From contig CAMAXB010000156.1 in the NCBI GenBank assembly GCA_945862035.1, forward strand, positions 1-7,368: 7,368 bases of DNA. Reading direction: 5' to 3'. Under the pieces are notes generated by a model, which was not told the DNA's origin, did no database searches, and saw only the letters and a list, made by a program, of their open reading frames with translations. This document shows positions 6,162 through 7,368 of this stretch, one piece after another. Position 1 is the stretch's first letter. Each line of letters starts with the position of its first letter. The stretch is from Opitutus sp. GAS368 (lineage in GTDB: Bacteria > Verrucomicrobiota > Verrucomicrobiia > Opitutales > Opitutaceae). The translations under genes were made by a program, and so were the position numbers.

Positions 6162-6788
6162 TTAGAATTTGCGAACGAAGCCAATCGCGTAGAGCCAGGG
6201 ATCTAGTCGCGCCTCGCTCAGGGCGGCGCCACCGGCGAGCACATCCGTGCGGATCACCGCCTTCTTGAGGTTGGCGTTGAAGCTCCAGCGCTCATTGAGG
6301 TCGTAATCGAAGCCCACTTGGCCGGCGAGGCCCACGCTGTAATTCTCAAGCGCCAGCGGGACGCCGGCGACCACGAGATTGTCATCGAAGATGAGGGTGA
6401 AGTTGACGCCTGCGGCCACGTAGGGGCGGAACTTGCCGACCAGAGGCCGGTACTGCAGGAGCAGCGTCGGCGGCAGGTGCTTGAAGCTGCCCAGCCGGCC
6501 CACGCCGGCCAGATAGACACTGTGCTCCTGCGGGATCGTCAGGACGAGCTCCGCCGAGAACTTCTCGTTGAAGGCGTAGCCCACATCGATCTCGGGGATC
6601 GTCCGATCGCTGACGCTGATGGCGTCCGAGGCGAAATTGATGTCCAGGGCGCGAAATGCGTCCGATTTGTCCACCGTCTGCAGGTAGGTGGCGCCAACGC
6701 GCACGCTCCAAGGACCCGCGATCGCGGGGGTGGCAGTCAGACCGAGCGTAGCGACGCCCAGGCCAATAAGGTAGGATAGGTTATTCAT
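6162..6788 (-). CDS. ompW: OmpW family outer-membrane protein
   Basis: 208 residues from the ATG at 6788. The frame extends upstream to 6845, but this ATG begins a clear signal peptide (MNNLSYLIGLGVATLGLTAT) with a likely cleavage after PAIA at residue 24. The mature protein of about 184 residues fits the eight-stranded OmpW barrel. Family motifs: WSVRVGATYL at 27-36; the VGYAFNEKFSAEL strand at 69-81; GVGRLGSFKHLPPTLLLQY at 95-113; RPYVAAGVNFTLIFDD at 121-136; GLAGQVGFDYDLNERW at 153-168; and the final strand LDPWLYAIGFVRKF ending in Phe. OmpW proteins form narrow hydrophobic channels in the outer membrane and often respond to stress or oxygen; the natural ligand is uncertain. No strong Shine-Dalgarno or FNR-like site is seen upstream. 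It converges with the fumarase gene, and no terminator with a T tract is visible after it. Confidence 0.93.
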   Translation of the reverse strand: MNNLSYLIGLGVATLGLTATPAIAGPWSVRVGATYLQTVDKSDAFRALDINFASDAISVSDRTIPEIDVGYAFNEKFSAELVLTIPQEHSVYLAGVGRLGSFKHLPPTLLLQYRPLVGKFRPYVAAGVNFTLIFDDNLVVAGVPLALENYSVGLAGQVGFDYDLNERWSFNANLKKAVIRTDVLAGGAALSEARLDPWLYAIGFVRKF

Positions 6789-6864
6789 GGTATCAGAACG
6801 GTCACGACAGAGGCCGCGATCCGAGGGTCTTACTCTAACACCCATCGACGCGGACGACTGCGCA

Positions 6865-6882
6865 CGCCTTGGCAGGCGCTAC
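6865..6882 (-). repeat. Divergent GTAG-headed hairpin (A-like)
   Basis: On the minus strand, GTAG (CTAC at 6879-6882) abuts a 5-bp stem CGCCT/AGGCG with a four-base loop (6865-6878). The layout matches the A hairpins, but the stem is shorter and the sequence is not conserved, so it could be a decayed copy or chance. It lies between the ompW start and composite copy 3. Together they leave only about 100 bp free for an ompW promoter in the 337-bp gene-free stretch 6789-7125; I could not identify promoter boxes. Confidence 0.35.
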
Positions 6883-6914
6883 GCAGCCGTTGTCCCAAGA
6901 TCGGCCGGTCCGGT

Positions 6915-7108
6915 GTAGCCGGGCTCGGCTGAGCCCAGGGCTTGAGGTGCGTCCATCGATCTCGCGGAGCGAGAATCTTGGACCTGTACCGGCCACCCAG
7001 CAGCGCGGAAGGTGGAACGCGTTGCCCCCAACGCGTTGGGCTGGACTCCTCCCGAGCCAGCGTGTTGAGGCAACACGCTCCACCTCGGACCGGCCTCAGC
7101 GAGGCTAC
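6915..7108. repeat. Composite hairpin repeat, copy 3 (A, C module, B, spacer, inverted B, inverted A)
   Basis: Same order as copy 2 but more diverged. A forward: GTAG 6915-6918, stem GGGCTC/GAGCCC at 6921-6926 and 6931-6936. C module (about 6937-7010): hairpin GATCTCGC, loop GGA, GCGAG, then a bulged A before ATC (6958-6977), followed by a conserved GTACCGGCC...GCGCGGAA tail. B forward: GGTGG 7011-7015, stem AACGCGTT 7016-7023 and 7030-7037, loop GCCCCC. B inverted: stem AGCGTGTT 7059-7066, loop GAGGC, AACACGCT 7072-7079, CCACC 7080-7084. A inverted: GCCTC/GAGGC at 7093-7097 and 7101-7105, with CTAC 7105-7108 overlapping the stem by one base. It lies between the ompW 5' end and the broken yjbQ fragment. 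Confidence 0.85.
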
Positions 7109-7125
7109 AGCAAACGAAAGGCCCT

Positions 7126-7257
7126 CTATCCCCTCATCGTCACCACGACCCCGCGGGTCAGCTCGCTGGTCCGCAGCACCCGGGCCAGGTCGTCCGTGAA
7201 CCCATGCAGCCCACGACCGCGCGTGCGGAGGGTCAGCGTCTCCTGATGAATCGCCAT
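7126..7257 (-). pseudogene. yjbQ: Truncated 5' fragment of a YjbQ (UPF0047) family gene
   Basis: From the ATG at 7257 the frame encodes 43 residues. The first 38 or so resemble the start of YjbQ/UPF0047 proteins: the stretch HQETLTL, then RGRGLHGFTDDLARVL, lines up with the QKTLTL and RGFHLVTDEI region of E. coli YjbQ, followed by a strand-like TRGVVV. Complete family members are about 135-140 residues; here the frame ends at a stop just where the conserved HTSAS and ENxDP motifs should follow. Those motifs are not found in any frame in the next stretch, nor beyond composite repeat copy 3 at 6790-6912, so this looks like a deletion rather than a simple frameshift or insertion. The fragment ends 18 bp from the A hairpin of copy 3. 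It is presumably non-functional. YjbQ proteins have been described as having secondary thiamine-phosphate synthase activity. Confidence 0.65.
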
Positions 7258-7368
7258 GGGATTCAACCTAGGGATACGCATGCTCGGATCCAGCCCCGTG
7301 CTCGTCGTGAAAGATAAAACCTTTCCGCGGATGACGTGGATCAGCACGGAGAAAATTCCCGCACGAGC
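7258..7368 (-). other. Unassigned segment upstream of the yjbQ fragment
   Basis: 111 bp to the window edge. On the minus strand two frames are open at the edge. One runs in frame into the yjbQ fragment. The other ends at TAG (7270-7268), 10 bp before the yjbQ ATG, and would end in GFIFHDEHGAGSEHAYP, possibly the C-terminus of an upstream gene. Codon use does not decide between a coding end and an intergenic leader, and I do not recognise the peptide. Confidence 0.25.

Noticed and set aside
6789..6845. Extended N-terminus of OmpW from 6845
   Set aside because: The extra 19 residues are Arg/Asp-rich and precede a complete signal peptide, which would place the signal internally.

Overview
The window is GC-rich bacterial chromosome from a Gram-negative (diderm) organism. 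It carries the C-terminus of a TonB-dependent outer-membrane receptor, an OmpW-type porin and a LysM lipoprotein. The combination of TonB receptor, SufS/SufU pair and FumA-type fumarase, with hairpin repeats between the genes, would fit Verrucomicrobiota (Opitutales-like). That placement is inference from gene style; nothing in the window is a taxonomic marker.

Layout from left to right. Positions 2-733 (+) are the last 243 codons of a TonB-dependent receptor, followed by a textbook intrinsic terminator. Positions 734-1313 hold no gene and are mostly two copies of a composite hairpin repeat. On the minus strand, sufU (2991-2554) and sufS (2549-1314) form a tight two-gene operon for sulfur mobilisation in Fe-S cluster assembly. 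Upstream of sufU, 2992-3235 holds a leader inverted repeat and a MITE-like element of about 125 bp with long imperfect terminal inverted repeats. Next comes a minus-strand gene for a TPR/coiled-coil/LysM lipoprotein (4099-3236). It is divergent from a complete class I fumarase (4343-5989, +) with all three Fe-S cysteines. A solitary REP-like hairpin sits just after the fumarase, which converges on ompW (6788-6162, -). Upstream of ompW lies a third composite repeat (6915-7108), then a truncated 5' fragment of yjbQ (7257-7126, -), then about 110 bp of uncertain content up to the window edge.

Functionally, SufU/SufS supply persulfide sulfur for Fe-S clusters and the fumarase is a [4Fe-4S] enzyme, so they are biochemically linked even though they are not in one operon. 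The receptor, OmpW and LysM proteins are envelope components with no obvious pathway connection.

The most unusual content is intergenic. Three mosaics share one symmetric plan: a GTAG-headed hairpin (A), an optional C module, a GGTGG-headed hairpin (B), a spacer, B inverted, A inverted. The six B hairpins keep their loop and flank but have four different 8-bp stems, each fully base-paired. That looks like selection on structure and resembles a REP/BIME system of the kind moved by RAYT transposases. No transposase is encoded in the window.
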